Source: Mesobacillus subterraneus
GTDB lineage: Bacteria > Bacillota > Bacilli > Bacillales > Cytobacillaceae
Reading direction: 5' to 3'
Assembly: GCF_023715485.1 (NCBI RefSeq)
Contig: NZ_JAMBOF010000002.1
Location: forward strand, 1 to 64,000
DNA length: 64,000 nt
The notes under the pieces are model-generated. The model did not search any database. It saw only the letters and a list, made by a program, of their open reading frames with translations, and was not told where the DNA came from. Shown here one piece after another: positions 34,453 to 43,897 of this stretch; the first letter of the stretch is position 1, and each line of letters begins with the position of its first letter. Both the position numbers and the translations under genes were made by a program.

Positions 34453-35958
34453 TTACTTATTCGCTGGCTCAAATCTTTCGACTAGCAATGCAAGTGTGCG
34501 CGCCATTACGCCGGTTGCCCCTGCTGGTCCGAGGTCGTGTTCTTTGCCGGTTGTTGCCGTTCCGGCTATATCAAGATGTACCCAAGGGGTTCCTTCCGCA
34601 AATTCACCGACGAATGCTCCGCCCATGATGGCATGGCCTTCAGCGCCTGGGGAGTTGTTCAAATCAGCAATTTTGCTGTTTCTGACACGCTCAATGTCCC
34701 GTTCGAACAATGGCAGGCGCCAGATTGGCTCACCTGATTCATAAGAAGCTTCCAGCACTTGTTCGAACAAGTCCTCGTCATTTGTCAAAGCCCCTGAAGT
34801 GTGAAGACCCAACGCAGTGATAACTCCGCCTGTCAGGGTAGCAATGTCCACGAGATAGTTGGCGCCATGGTGTTTCGCATACGTCATCGCGTCAGCAAGC
34901 ACGAGACGGCCTTCCGCATCTGTATTCAACACTTCGATAGTTTTGCCGCTCATTGAAGTGATTACATCATCCGGCTTGAATGCCGTGCAGCTGATCATAT
35001 TGTCTGTCGAAGGAATGACGGCTAAAACGTTCTGTTCCGGTTTAAGCTCCCCGATGATTTCCATTGCTCCGAGAACTGCTGCCGCGCCGCCCATATCCGA
35101 TTTCATCCCGACGATCCCGGCCTTCGTCTTGATCGAATAGCCGCCTGTGTCGAAGGTGATGCCTTTGCCGACAAGGCCAATTACGTCCGTCCATTCTTCT
35201 TTCCCCTGATATTTCAGGACAATCATTTTTGGCGGCTCAGCGGATCCTTGGTTTACTGCAAGCAAGGCGCCCATGCCGAGCTTTTCCATTTCTTCTTTTT
35301 CTAAAATTTCTGCTTCAAACGAGTATTTCTCTGCAAGTTTTTTTGCATACTCAGCCATATTTGTGGCAGTCAAAAGGTTGCCTGGCGTATTCACAAGCGT
35401 ACGTGCGGAGTTTGTTCCCTTTCCATACACGTATCCAACCTCAAGTGCTGCTTCAAGCTCGCCCTCTTCATCTGCACTGTAAACTGTCAGGCTCTCAATT
35501 CGTTTTTCCGGCTCGTTTGATTTCTGCTTGTAGCCTTCAAATTCATATGTAGCCATTGGAAATGCTTCACTTAATGCATGAGCAGCATCGTTAAGCTCCA
35601 CATTCTCACTTGTAAAAGTATCTAGAAGCACTGCTGCCTCTGTCCACTTTTCCTTCTTGGCAGTCTTGAATAACCGTCCGAATGCGTCCCTCAAAACTTC
35701 AAAATCAAACTCTTTTTCATGACCCAGGCCGACAAAATATATTTTTTTAGCGCCGGTTTTACCGAAAGTATGTATCTTTGAAACTGCTTTTTTCTTTGTT
35801 GAAATTTCTCCATTTTTTACCAGGTAAGTCAGGTGGCCATCAAAAAGCTGGTCTGCTTCGCCAACGACACCCTCCAATCCTGATGGTTTGTTGAATAAAC
35901 CGATTACCAGGCAGTCATGGCTGTTTGATAAATTAAATTGATCATTTACTTTAAACAA
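34453..35958 (-). CDS. pepA: leucyl aminopeptidase (M17)
   Basis: 501-residue cytosolic zinc/manganese aminopeptidase that trims N-terminal residues from peptides. The catalytic core has [15 protein letters not shown] (Lys and Asp metal ligands, about 260-274), [15 protein letters not shown] and the signature [12 protein letters not shown] (about 341-352). The N-terminal macro-like domain is present. B. subtilis counterpart YuiE. Start ATG behind GGAGGTGAAGG. Confidence 0.95.
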   Translation of the reverse strand: MFKVNDQFNLSNSHDCLVIGLFNKPSGLEGVVGEADQLFDGHLTYLVKNGEISTKKKAVSKIHTFGKTGAKKIYFVGLGHEKEFDFEVLRDAFGRLFKTAKKEKWTEAAVLLDTFTSENVELNDAAHALSEAFPMATYEFEGYKQKSNEPEKRIESLTVYSADEEGELEAALEVGYVYGKGTNSARTLVNTPGNLLTATNMAEYAKKLAEKYSFEAEILEKEEMEKLGMGALLAVNQGSAEPPKMIVLKYQGKEEWTDVIGLVGKGITFDTGGYSIKTKAGIVGMKSDMGGAAAVLGAMEIIGELKPEQNVLAVIPSTDNMISCTAFKPDDVITSMSGKTIEVLNTDAEGRLVLADAMTYAKHHGANYLVDIATLTGGVITALGLHTSGALTNDEDLFEQVLEASYESGEPIWRLPLFERDIERVRNSKIADLNNSPGAEGHAIMGGAFVGEFAEGTPWVHLDIAGTATTGKEHDLGPAGATGVMARTLALLVERFEPANK

Positions 35959-36071
35959 ATTCCTTCACCTCCGTAATGATAGTTTCATTATAACGAATTC
36001 GTAAATATATTTCGACTTCCTAATTGAGTTTGCAGGACACAATTACACATAAGCTGATTTTGCATGAAGTT

Positions 36072-36455
36072 TTACACATCATCTTCAAGATACAAATATA
36101 ATACCGGAAGCTCGGGAAGCAGCTCTATTTCTTCAAATGGAACCAAGTCTATATTTGGCGGAAAGACGCGCAGGCAGTCTTCAATGAACGGATATACTTT
36201 TTCCAAATCAAGTCCCCAGTGGACGGGACGGTATGATTCCAGATAATCGTTAGCCGCTTGCATCATGAGACGTGCTCCCTTCACATTTCCGTAACTATAA
36301 TGGTAGATCGCCACACTCATTTGCAGCAGCCCTTTTAAAAAAAGATTGCCTTTGTCGGTCATCCACATACCTTCAAGCAAGTCATGGCAGGTATAGTAAT
36401 CACCTTCGTTGAATTTAATAAAGAACTCGTAATATTCATCCGGGTAATCCGTCAA
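36072..36455 (-). CDS. DUF309 family protein
   Basis: 127-residue helical protein with the family motif FNEGDYYTCHDLLEGMWM, likely a metal- or ligand-binding helical bundle; function unknown. I use the TTG start behind GGGGTG (36455). The longer upstream extension overlaps the divergent yuiD gene and is unlike the family. Confidence 0.82.
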   Translation of the reverse strand: MTDYPDEYYEFFIKFNEGDYYTCHDLLEGMWMTDKGNLFLKGLLQMSVAIYHYSYGNVKGARLMMQAANDYLESYRPVHWGLDLEKVYPFIEDCLRVFPPNIDLVPFEEIELLPELPVLYLYLEDDV

Positions 36456-36579
36456 TTTCTTCACCCCATTCAGGCCGGTTAGAATTATATTATCAAAACT
36501 GAAGAATTTGCTGTAATGATTCAATATATCTTGGGTATTACTTAATAATGGCACTTTATAAATCTTAGGGGGAACGGCT

Positions 36580-37053
36580 ATGGAATTATTAACAAATTTT
36601 CCATTATGGGCTTCGCTTGCTGCCATTTTTTTCGCGCAGTTTGTGAAAGTCCCGATTCAATATATCGCTACGAGAAGGCTTGACTGGTCCCTGCTGACGA
36701 GCACAGGCGGAATGCCAAGCTCCCACTCGGCAGCCGTGACAGCTTTATCCACCGGTGTCGCTCTCGAAACTGGAATGGATTCTGCAGTATTTGCCGTTTC
36801 AGCAGTTTTCGCAATCATCACGATGTTTGATGCTTCCGGCGTACGACGCCAGGCAGGCGAGCAAGCAATTGTCTTGAACCAGCTTGTCGCTGACTTCAGC
36901 AGATTTGCAGAGGAAGCAAAGGGGTGGCAGGATAAGCCTGAGCAGGAAAAACAAAAGGAACTGAAAGAATTGCTCGGCCACAAACCAATTGAAGTATTCT
37001 TCGGAGGAATGAGCGGCATTGCCCTGACCTTGCTGCTGCATTATTTATTATAA
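36580..37053 (+). CDS. yuiD: divergent PAP2 family membrane protein (YuiD)
   Basis: 157-residue membrane protein of the DUF212/divergent acid-phosphatase family. Motifs TSTGGMPSSHSAAVTALSTG (about 41-60) and FDASGVRRQAGEQA. Predicted lipid or phosphate hydrolase-like, activity unproven. Start ATG after GGGGGAACGGCT. Confidence 0.88.
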   Translation: MELLTNFPLWASLAAIFFAQFVKVPIQYIATRRLDWSLLTSTGGMPSSHSAAVTALSTGVALETGMDSAVFAVSAVFAIITMFDASGVRRQAGEQAIVLNQLVADFSRFAEEAKGWQDKPEQEKQKELKELLGHKPIEVFFGGMSGIALTLLLHYLL

Positions 37054-37068
37054 GGCAGGTGAAATTTT

Positions 37069-37836
37069 TTGAGGGTAATTTCGATATGCCCCAGCAATAC
37101 TGAAATCATGGAATTTTTAGGCCTGACTGATCTGCTTGTTGGTGTCGATGATTTTTCTGATTGGCCAGTTTCGGTAAAATCATTGCCGCAGCTCGGTCCA
37201 GATCTTTCAATTGATTTAGATCTCGTCGAGGAATTAAAACCAGACCTTGTTCTCGCATCTCTTAGTGTACCGGGAATGGAGAAAAATATTGAAGGTTTGA
37301 AGAAACGTGGAATTCCTCATATTATATTGAATCCACAATCCCTTACTGACATTGAGAATGATTTGATCATAACAGCCAATGCATTAAACAGGCCGGAATG
37401 CGGGAAAGAGGCGGCAGGTCAATTCAGGAACAGGCTTGAAACTATAAAGCGAAAAGGAGCCAAAGCAGTCACAAAGCCAAAGCTTTATTGGGAATGGTGG
37501 CCGAAGCCCGTTTTTACTCCTGGCAGCATTAATTGGCTTACAGAAATATCAGAGGCTGCAGGCGCTGAGAATGCGTTCAAGGACGTTGAGCTGGCCAGTG
37601 TACAGACCGACTGGGATGACGTAAAGTCCCGCAACCCTGATTACTTATGCATTGCATGGGTCGGTGTCCGGAAGCAAAAAGTGAAGAAGGATTTAATCAC
37701 AAACCGGCCCGGCTGGAATGAACTCGAGGCCGTCAAAAATGACCGTATCCTGATTCTCGAAGAAGAGCTTTATTGCCGCCCCTCGCCCAGACTTCTCGAC
37801 GGACTGGAAAAGCTGTATGGACTCATCCATAACTAA
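37069..37836 (+). CDS. cobalamin-type periplasmic-binding-fold protein without signal peptide
   Basis: 255 residues of the BtuF-like binding fold (PF01497). N-terminal MRVISICPSNTEIMEFLGL, then GVDDFSDWP, LVEELKPDLVLAS and a C-terminal LDGLEKLYGL. There is no signal peptide or lipobox, so it is probably cytosolic, unlike transporters' binding proteins. Cobalamin or corrinoid handling is inferred from family annotation. TTG start behind GGCAGGTGAAA, 16 bases after yuiD, so it is likely co-transcribed. Confidence 0.8.
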   Translation: MRVISICPSNTEIMEFLGLTDLLVGVDDFSDWPVSVKSLPQLGPDLSIDLDLVEELKPDLVLASLSVPGMEKNIEGLKKRGIPHIILNPQSLTDIENDLIITANALNRPECGKEAAGQFRNRLETIKRKGAKAVTKPKLYWEWWPKPVFTPGSINWLTEISEAAGAENAFKDVELASVQTDWDDVKSRNPDYLCIAWVGVRKQKVKKDLITNRPGWNELEAVKNDRILILEEELYCRPSPRLLDGLEKLYGLIHN

Positions 37837-37858
37837 TCGGGAAAAATTCAATCAGAAA

Positions 37859-37885
37859 AGGCACTCTCCTTATGGAAAGTGCCTG
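37859..37885. terminator. terminator between the cobalamin-binding gene and yuiC
   Basis: AGGCACTCTCC pairs with GGAAAGTGCCT, convergent genes on both sides. Confidence 0.75.
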
Positions 37886-37897
37886 GCGTAATTTCAA

Positions 37898-38608
37898 TTA
37901 TGATTTTTTGCCGCTAATATATTGCTGGCGGAAAACTTGCATCGATTCGTTTTCATTAAGCGCTTTAAGATCTTCCTCGGTCAATTTGCCATTGCCCTTT
38001 TCAATTACATAAACATCAACCGTTTTTTTGCCCCACTGTTCGTAAACATCTTTAACAGTGTCATAGTAAAGATCTACCTTATTCCCTTTAATTGCGCCAC
38101 CTTTATCGGCAACTACGCCAAAACCGTAGCCTGGGATGAAAAGGATTGTCCCGATTGGGAATACGTTTAAATCAGCTGCGACAGTTGAATATAAATCACG
38201 TTTTACTTTTACACCTGAGTATGTAATTCCATATTCCGGATGACCCGGGTTTTTGCCTGTCGATTCAATCCCGGCTGTATAGCCTGTTGCGATGATTGTT
38301 TGCTTTGGGTACTGTGACCAGTTCAGTGATTCCTCGAGTGTTGGCTGCTTTCCCGCAACCTTTTCACTTGATGAGATCTTGGTTGTAAAATCGGTAACCT
38401 TTTTCAAAAACTTAAATGCAAGTCCTACTGATTTCTTTTTATGGTCAAATTGAGAATTTCCTTCTTGTTTGCTTCCCTCGTTGTCAAATGCATATGTAGC
38501 TACCGTTGAGGCTTCTACTCCAGAAATCGAATGGAAAGTAGATGTTATGGCAGCAAAAAACAAAACTGCCATCGCCGAGCGTCTGGCCCATTTTTTTAAA
38601 ATATTCAT
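37898..38608 (-). CDS. yuiC: 3D-domain secreted protein (YuiC)
   Basis: 236 residues: signal peptide (about 1-32), a Lys-rich linker, and a C-terminal 3D (Asp-Asp-Asp) domain like the Sps/MltA fold, with [58 protein letters not shown]. Such domains cleave or bind peptidoglycan; B. subtilis YuiC is a muralytic transglycosylase. Start ATG behind GGGAGGAGTG. Likely acts in cell-wall or spore remodelling. Confidence 0.9.
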   Translation of the reverse strand: MNILKKWARRSAMAVLFFAAITSTFHSISGVEASTVATYAFDNEGSKQEGNSQFDHKKKSVGLAFKFLKKVTDFTTKISSSEKVAGKQPTLEESLNWSQYPKQTIIATGYTAGIESTGKNPGHPEYGITYSGVKVKRDLYSTVAADLNVFPIGTILFIPGYGFGVVADKGGAIKGNKVDLYYDTVKDVYEQWGKKTVDVYVIEKGNGKLTEEDLKALNENESMQVFRQQYISGKKS

Positions 38609-38762
38609 ATAATTTTTCACTCCTCCCAAATCTATTAATTTCCCAAAGAAACAAGAAATATTCCAAAAGGAGCAAAAAAGTGCCTAAAGTCCTATTTACA
38701 CTTCCATTAAAAGTAAATTCTTATATAGTTTCTACCGTTAATGATTTTTTATGCACAAAAAA

Positions 38763-38783
38763 AACCTTCAATAATTTGAAGGT
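38763..38783 (-). terminator. yuiB terminator
   Basis: ACCTTCAA pairs with TTGAAGGT just after the yuiB stop. Confidence 0.75.
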
Positions 38784-38784
38784 C

Positions 38785-39105
38785 CTAAAACATTTGATAT
38801 CCTTTTTTGCGGAGAAGCTTGATAACGATTCCTGCGAGGACCGCACCAGCCATTCCGCTGCTTAAAATCAGTACATCCGCGATGGCAAGCTTTGAGACTC
38901 GCTGCCCAAGATCGCCAAATGCTTCACCGCTATTTGTGAAATACTCGATAAACCGATATTTATCAATAATAAGAATCGCGATTAATGGATAAATCACTGC
39001 CATGATCCATGACATCCTCAGCAGCATATTTAATAAGAAACCAATCCCAAAAAACAGGACGAAAAACAATAACATCGAAATAATCAGTGTTACTACCGTC
39101 AGCAT
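38785..39105 (-). CDS. yuiB: YuiB family membrane protein
   Basis: 106 residues with three or four membrane segments (2-25, 32-48, 70-98). No known function. The neighbourhood yuiC-yuiB-yuiA matches B. subtilis. Confidence 0.82.
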   Translation of the reverse strand: MLTVVTLIISMLLFFVLFFGIGFLLNMLLRMSWIMAVIYPLIAILIIDKYRFIEYFTNSGEAFGDLGQRVSKLAIADVLILSSGMAGAVLAGIVIKLLRKKGYQMF

Positions 39106-39205
39106 CTAAATCCCCCCATTACACATCATTTCTAGTTTACTGTTTGTCCGATTTCGAGTCAATGATGGGCTTAGGGTCAAATTGGGCTTACCTTTTTAAA
39201 ATCAA

Positions 39206-39333
39206 GGCTGTGTTAAACTTGGCTGTTGATTTCCGTTACAGTCGCTTCGCTTTCCGCGGGCGGACCGCAGGAGTGAAGCGCCATCCACTGCAATCAACAG
39301 AGCTTAAAATCAACAATGATCTTTGACACAGCC
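39206..39333. repeat. 128-bp intergenic element with inverted ends
   Basis: The ends GGCTGTGT (39206-39213) and ACACAGCC (39326-39333) are inverted repeats. Inside are a second pair, TGTTGATTT/AATCAACA, and the words CGCTTCGCTTTCCGCGGGCGG. It resembles a short relative of the 32589 repeat. No coding capacity, so it is a possible MITE-like element. Confidence 0.65.
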
Positions 39334-39384
39334 TAAATCAAAAGAAAAAACCCCGCATTTCGCGAAGGTCCAAGATGCACTGCT

Positions 39385-39510
39385 TTATTTTTTTGATTCT
39401 CCTGACCCGCTGCAGCATGAGCATGTTTCGGATCCGCCAAGAAGCAATTGGAAATATCCTTTACCTGAGCAATATGGACATTCTTTTGAATCATGTGTAT
39501 GCAATTTCAT
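39385..39510 (-). CDS. yuiA: YuiA, 41-residue DnaJ-zinc-finger-like protein
   Basis: Missed by ordinary gene callers because of its length. Reads MKLHTHDSKECPYCSGKGYF then QLLLGGSETCSCCSGSGESKK. CPYCSGKG and CSCCSGSG are two CxxCxGxG zinc knuckles as in DnaJ. ATG behind AGGAGAGGTTAATCA. The gene lies upstream of yuiB and yuiC as in B. subtilis. Role unknown, perhaps zinc binding. Confidence 0.88.
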   Translation of the reverse strand: MKLHTHDSKECPYCSGKGYFQLLLGGSETCSCCSGSGESKK

Positions 39511-39666
39511 TGATTAACCTCTCCTTTATATTATTGAATTTTCTGATAATATACCAGACATCCATTAACTTTGGAAAGGTTCAAAAATGACCAAAAAACC
39601 GTATTGAAAACGGATACATGATGTTTTTTCTTCGTTTTTCTGTCACTTTCGTTAAATTTCAGAAAA

Positions 39667-40155
39667 TTATAAAAATAATTTATATGCCGTGTAATTAAAC
39701 TGCTTGCCAGGGTCAAGACCTTCCATTCCCTGTATAGCTTCAAGTTTCGAATCGTTTAAAAGAACGTGAAGAAGAACAGATGAATCAGCATCATTTTTCA
39801 AATCCTCTGTTGCCAAAAATCTTGCCTCATATAATTCGCTTTCCTGTACAACTATCTGTTGCTGTAGTCCGGGCAATGGACTCAGCAGGAAAACAAGCAT
39901 ATTGTCGCTTATCGAATCCCTGATGACACCCGTCCTCACACCAAGCAATCCCTTTACTGTGCATTCCACACCAGTTTCTTCATACACTTCCCTTATCACA
40001 GCCTCATCAGCAGTTTCTCCTTCATTCACAAAACCTGCCGGAAGCGACCAGCTTCCTTTCAGACCGCCATAACGTTTTTTTACGACCAGCCAGCTTCCGT
40101 CTTCAGAAACGACAACTCCTGCAACACCAAGCCAGACATTTTCACGTTTGCTCAT
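39667..40155 (-). CDS. NUDIX hydrolase
   Basis: 162-residue pyrophosphohydrolase of nucleotide-like substrates. NUDIX box GFVNEGETADEAVIREVYEE with TGV follows (G-x5-E-x7-REVxEExGV) is complete, with all catalytic Glu residues. Substrate unknown. I start at ATG behind GGCGGGGAAAAGC. A TTG five codons earlier is possible. Confidence 0.88.
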   Translation of the reverse strand: MSKRENVWLGVAGVVVSEDGSWLVVKKRYGGLKGSWSLPAGFVNEGETADEAVIREVYEETGVECTVKGLLGVRTGVIRDSISDNMLVFLLSPLPGLQQQIVVQESELYEARFLATEDLKNDADSSVLLHVLLNDSKLEAIQGMEGLDPGKQFNYTAYKLFL

Positions 40156-40389
40156 GCTTTTCCCCGCCAATCACCAAATCAGTTTCTAACGCTAATTGTA
40201 ACTTAATGATACAGCTTCCGTCCTCCCCGTCGTCCCGAAGCAGGAGTGGTTTAACAGAATCACAGAGCACTGCTATTTCTGATATTAATTGTAAGAACTC
40301 CTTTACAGACAATTACCCTGTTTGATTTTGGGGCTTAAGAGTTTTGACCAATATTATAATCTCACCTATTGGATTCTCCAGCAAAAAAA

Positions 40390-40413
40390 ACAGGCTCCGC
40401 TAAGAGCCTGTTT
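40390..40413 (-). terminator. yumB terminator
   Basis: AACAGGCTC pairs with GAGCCTGTT. Confidence 0.85.
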
Positions 40414-40424
40414 CCCTGTCTATA

Positions 40425-41642
40425 TTAAAGAACGTTGAATTTTCCTTTTTTAAGCACTAATGATGGACCGCCAATCATATATAGAGCACGGTTGTCGATC
40501 ATTTTCTTCATGAATGAAGCTTTTGCTCCGACCATCTTCTTGCCGAATGCAACGCCAATAGCGTCGTCTTCACCAAGTGAACATACTGTTCCTTTGATAT
40601 CTGGAGTAAAAGTTTCCATTTCAGACTTGCCGCGAACTAGAGCTGCAATATTTCTTGCACAAACTTCACCTTGCTGCATAGCGATCTGTGCAGTTGGCGG
40701 GTATGGACGGTTGATTTCTTCGTTGATGATCAATGAGCAGTCACCAACAATAAAGACATTGTCTGCTCCAGGAATTCTTAGATCTGGCTGAACCTTGACA
40801 CGTCCGCGCATAGCTTCGATACCTGACTTTTCAATTACAGAGCTTCCGCGCACGCCTGCTGCCCAAACAACAGTGCCTGCTTTGATTTCTTCCACTTCAT
40901 CTTCGCCTTTAGCGACGATGATGCCTTCTGGAGTCGCTTCTTTGATCGCTGTACCGATGCGGAATTCCACACCTTTTTTCTCGAGATGTGAAACAGCATA
41001 GTTTACAAGTTCAGGATCGAAGCCTGGAAGAACCATTGGAGCCGCTTCTACACAGACGATTTTCACTTTATGGTAATCAACATCGTATTCACGGCAAAGC
41101 TCAGGAACACGATTAGTCAGTTCGCCAAGGAACTCGATTCCTGTGAAACCGGCACCGCCAACAACAATTGTCAGGCGCTCGTCTTTCTTTTCCGCTTCAG
41201 TATTGTAAGTCGCAAATTGATATTCAATATGCTCACGAATTTGTCTAGCAGAGTTTACGTTGATGATGGAGAATGCATACTCTTTCAAGCCTTTGATACC
41301 GAAAGTTTCAGGCTCAGCACCGAGGGCGATTACAAGGTAATCATAAATGATGTCGCCGTTTTCAAGGATTACACGCTTTTCGTCCATCTTGATTTCTTCT
41401 ACAGTTCCCTGAACGAATTCAACTTTATGGCGATCAATAACATCACGTACATCGTAGCGTACTTTGTCATGGTGCAAAGTTCCTGCTGATGCTTCGTGCA
41501 GCCATGTAGTTTCATAGTGGTAATCATTTTTATTAACAAGGACAATGTCAGCCTCGTTTACTCCAACAGCTTTTTGTAAACGGGTAGCTGTCATTAATCC
41601 CCCGTATCCTGCTCCTAAAATTACGATCTTTGGCTTTCTCAA
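40425..41642 (-). CDS. yumB: type II NADH dehydrogenase (YumB)
   Basis: 405-residue peripheral membrane flavoprotein passing electrons from NADH to menaquinone without pumping protons. FAD motif [23 protein letters not shown] motif [29 protein letters not shown], and the quinone-side segment [14 protein letters not shown] prefer the TTG start with MRKPKI-like N-terminus; AAGGTGG lies about 11 bases upstream. A Rex-like operator is at 41723-41740. YutJ (45111) is a second member. Confidence 0.92.
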   Translation of the reverse strand: MRKPKIVILGAGYGGLMTATRLQKAVGVNEADIVLVNKNDYHYETTWLHEASAGTLHHDKVRYDVRDVIDRHKVEFVQGTVEEIKMDEKRVILENGDIIYDYLVIALGAEPETFGIKGLKEYAFSIINVNSARQIREHIEYQFATYNTEAEKKDERLTIVVGGAGFTGIEFLGELTNRVPELCREYDVDYHKVKIVCVEAAPMVLPGFDPELVNYAVSHLEKKGVEFRIGTAIKEATPEGIIVAKGEDEVEEIKAGTVVWAAGVRGSSVIEKSGIEAMRGRVKVQPDLRIPGADNVFIVGDCSLIINEEINRPYPPTAQIAMQQGEVCARNIAALVRGKSEMETFTPDIKGTVCSLGEDDAIGVAFGKKMVGAKASFMKKMIDNRALYMIGGPSLVLKKGKFNVL

Positions 41643-41722
41643 AGTGATCACTTCCACCTTTTTTATTATATTTTTGGTCGAATGGCTCATCTCTATTTGC
41701 CGCCATCTTTTTTCGTATTAGT

Positions 41723-41740
41723 TTGTGATATTATTCACTA
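41723..41740. promoter_or_regulatory. Rex-like operator
   Basis: TTGTGATATTATTCACTA fits the Rex consensus TTGTGA-N6-TCACAA at all but one position. Rex senses the NADH/NAD+ ratio and represses respiratory and fermentation genes, including ndh in B. subtilis. The site lies about 80 bases before the yumB start in a 376-base spacer shared with yumC, so it may control either. Confidence 0.75.
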
Positions 41741-42018
41741 AAATGTTCATAAAAACGTCCTAAAAATGTCACAAAATCTTAACATTCTTGCCTACCATTC
41801 ATAATATTCTTTTTGCGCCTTATTTTCAAGCCATAGACTAAACTTGGAAATATTCAGAAAATAGGCCGAATTCACTGTTTTATCCTTCTTTTAAGTTAAT
41901 TTTTTATAAATTATATTGTTCCACAAGCAATCTTCTATTATGATTGTGAGTTTATTTTTTCTATTTATGGTATTATAAAAATTGGAGCAATTTTACTACA
42001 TAGTGAGGGGGATATGGA
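41741..42018. other. divergent spacer yumB/yumC
   Basis: AT-rich. Holds the yumC promoter region and RBS (AGGGGGAT at about 42006). No additional gene seen. Confidence 0.5.
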
Positions 42019-43014
42019 GTGAAAGAAGATCAAAAAGTTTATGACATCACGATTATCGGCGGGGGGCCTGCTGGTCTGTTCACTGCTTTCTACGGCGGAA
42101 TGAGACAAGCATCTGTTAAGATTATTGAAAGTTTGCCACAGTTAGGCGGGCAATTATCAGCACTTTATCCAGAAAAGTACATATATGATGTTGCCGGTTT
42201 TCCAAAGGTTCGTGCCCAGGAGCTGATCAACAACCTGAAAGAGCAAATGGCGAAATTCGAGCCAGCTACTGCTCTTGAGCAATCAGTTGAAAAGCTGGAA
42301 AAACTGGAAGACGGAACAATTAAGCTAACTACTGATAAAGAAGTTCACTATACAAAAACAGTCATCATCACAGCAGGAAACGGTGCGTTCCAGCCTCGCA
42401 GGCTAGAACTTGAAAGCGCTGCCCAATACGAAGGGAAAAACCTGCACTATTTTATCGACGACTTAAATCAATTCGCCGGCCAAAAGGTTGCCGTTTTAGG
42501 CGGAGGGGATTCAGCAGTTGACTGGGCATTGATGCTTGAGCCAATCGCTGAGCAAGTAACGATTGTTCACCGCAGGGATAAATTCCGCGCGCATGAACAT
42601 AGTGTGGAAAACCTTCAAAACTCTAAGGTAGACATCAAGACTCCTTATGTTCCAACTGAGCTTATTGGTGATGGCAATACAATCAGCCAGATTGTTCTTA
42701 AGGATACAAATGGCGATGACACTGTAAATGTTGACGTTGATTCAGTTATCTGCAACTTCGGTTTCGTTTCATCTCTTGGACCAATTAAGGAATGGGGCCT
42801 GGAAATCGAAAAGAACTCAATCGTCGTTAACTCGAAAATGGAAACAAATATTCCTGGTGTTTACGCTGCAGGCGACATCTGCACGTACGAAGGAAAAGTT
42901 AAGCTGATCGCGACTGGATTCGGGGAAGCACCGACAGCTGTAAACAACGCAAAATCCTTTATGGATCCAAAGGCGAAAACACAGCCGCTTCACAGCTCAT
43001 CCATGTTTAATTAA
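42019..43014 (+). CDS. yumC: ferredoxin/flavodoxin-NADP+ reductase (YumC)
   Basis: 331-residue thioredoxin-reductase-like flavoenzyme that reduces ferredoxin or flavodoxin with NADPH. Seen are [20 protein letters not shown] at the N-terminus, [16 protein letters not shown] in the NADP site, and [23 protein letters not shown]. It lacks the CxxC pair of thioredoxin reductase, as expected for YumC. GTG start behind GAGGGGGAT. Confidence 0.94.
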   Translation: MKEDQKVYDITIIGGGPAGLFTAFYGGMRQASVKIIESLPQLGGQLSALYPEKYIYDVAGFPKVRAQELINNLKEQMAKFEPATALEQSVEKLEKLEDGTIKLTTDKEVHYTKTVIITAGNGAFQPRRLELESAAQYEGKNLHYFIDDLNQFAGQKVAVLGGGDSAVDWALMLEPIAEQVTIVHRRDKFRAHEHSVENLQNSKVDIKTPYVPTELIGDGNTISQIVLKDTNGDDTVNVDVDSVICNFGFVSSLGPIKEWGLEIEKNSIVVNSKMETNIPGVYAAGDICTYEGKVKLIATGFGEAPTAVNNAKSFMDPKAKTQPLHSSSMFN

Positions 43015-43030
43015 AAATAACGATAAGAAA

Positions 43031-43144
43031 GCGCAAGCGCCTTGGTCAGCCCCGATAAGCGCTGGAGGGCCGACCGATGAAGTCGTTCTTTGACTTCATT
43101 GGGCGGACCGAAGCGACTCGAGGGGCTAGGCGCTGGAGCTGGAC
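43031..43144 (+). repeat. GCGCAAGCGCC-type intergenic repeat
   Basis: Runs from GCGCAAGCGCCTTGGTCAGC to AGGCGCTGGAGCTGGACA, with internal palindromes. A copy in the opposite orientation lies at about 43645-43757, on the other side of the IscA-like gene. A truncated copy lies at 59764-59806. Familiar as a dispersed Bacillaceae intergenic repeat. Confidence 0.75.
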
Positions 43145-43186
43145 AATTCTCGAAGTGAATTTTATACTTTCTTATTTTGTAAACAA

Positions 43187-43216
43187 AAAGGCAAGGTCCG
43201 CGGACCTTGCCTTTTT
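43187..43216. terminator. bidirectional terminator
   Basis: AAAAGGCAAGGTCC and GGACCTTGCCTTTT form a 14-bp stem with almost no loop between convergent genes. Confidence 0.85.
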
Positions 43217-43220
43217 ATGT

Positions 43221-43583
43221 TTAACACTCTTCAGGTGTTCCTTCACGAGATGCTGTTTTGAAGCTGGAACCGCAGCCGCATGATGCGATCGCGTTAGGGT
43301 TGTCGATAGTGAAACCGCCGCCCATTAAAGATTGTTTGTAGCTGATTTTTGTACCCATCAAAACAGGTGCGCTTTCCTTATCGACCAGGATGCGGATACC
43401 GTGCTGCTCCAATTTAATATCCCCTTCTTCTACTTCATGGGCGAAACCCATGCCATAAGAAAGACCGCTGCAGCCGCCACCCTTTACAGAAACACGCAAG
43501 AACGCGTCTTCCGTTTCATTTTGCTTCATCATATCTTTAACCTGCAATGCAGCATCTTCTGTAAGAATCACAACGTTTTCCAC
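43221..43583 (-). CDS. yutM: A-type iron-sulfur carrier (IscA/ErpA family)
   Basis: 120-residue Fe-S carrier/assembly protein. The three cysteines of the family are visible: VKGGGCSGLSY and ASCGCGSSF (the last two). Delivers clusters to apoproteins, probably together with the NifU-type YutI at 46968. In B. subtilis, YutM. Start ATG after AGGAGG; flanked by two inverted intergenic repeats. Confidence 0.93.
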   Translation of the reverse strand: MENVVILTEDAALQVKDMMKQNETEDAFLRVSVKGGGCSGLSYGMGFAHEVEEGDIKLEQHGIRILVDKESAPVLMGTKISYKQSLMGGGFTIDNPNAIASCGCGSSFKTASREGTPEEC

Positions 43584-43644
43584 AATAAAACCTCCTAGAT
43601 CCCCATTACTTTCTTAAAAGGATATTTTTTTACCTAGATTAATG

Positions 43645-43757
43645 TCTAGCTTCAGCGTCCAGCTCTTCGGGTCATATGCCGGCCGGCTGAGGTGGCTCCT
43701 CGCCGTCCATCTTTTGCCTGTCGGCGCTGACTAGGGCGCTTACGCTTTTCTTATAGT
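43645..43757 (-). repeat. GCGCAAGCGCC-type intergenic repeat, opposite orientation
   Basis: Read on the minus strand it starts AAAGCGTAAGCGCCCTAGTC and ends AAGAGCTGGACGCTGAAGC, a diverged partner of the repeat at 43031 with the opposite orientation. It fills most of the spacer upstream of the DUF2225 gene. Confidence 0.65.
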
Positions 43758-43897
43758 ATACTCACTGTTTTTCCAATCCTCAACCAATCCGTCTGAAAAA
43801 GAAATATATTATATTTTTCAGACGTTCACGATGTTTAACTGGTATAATATACCTAAGCTCCACACGAAAAAAATAGGCAAATCCGCAGGTGATGATA

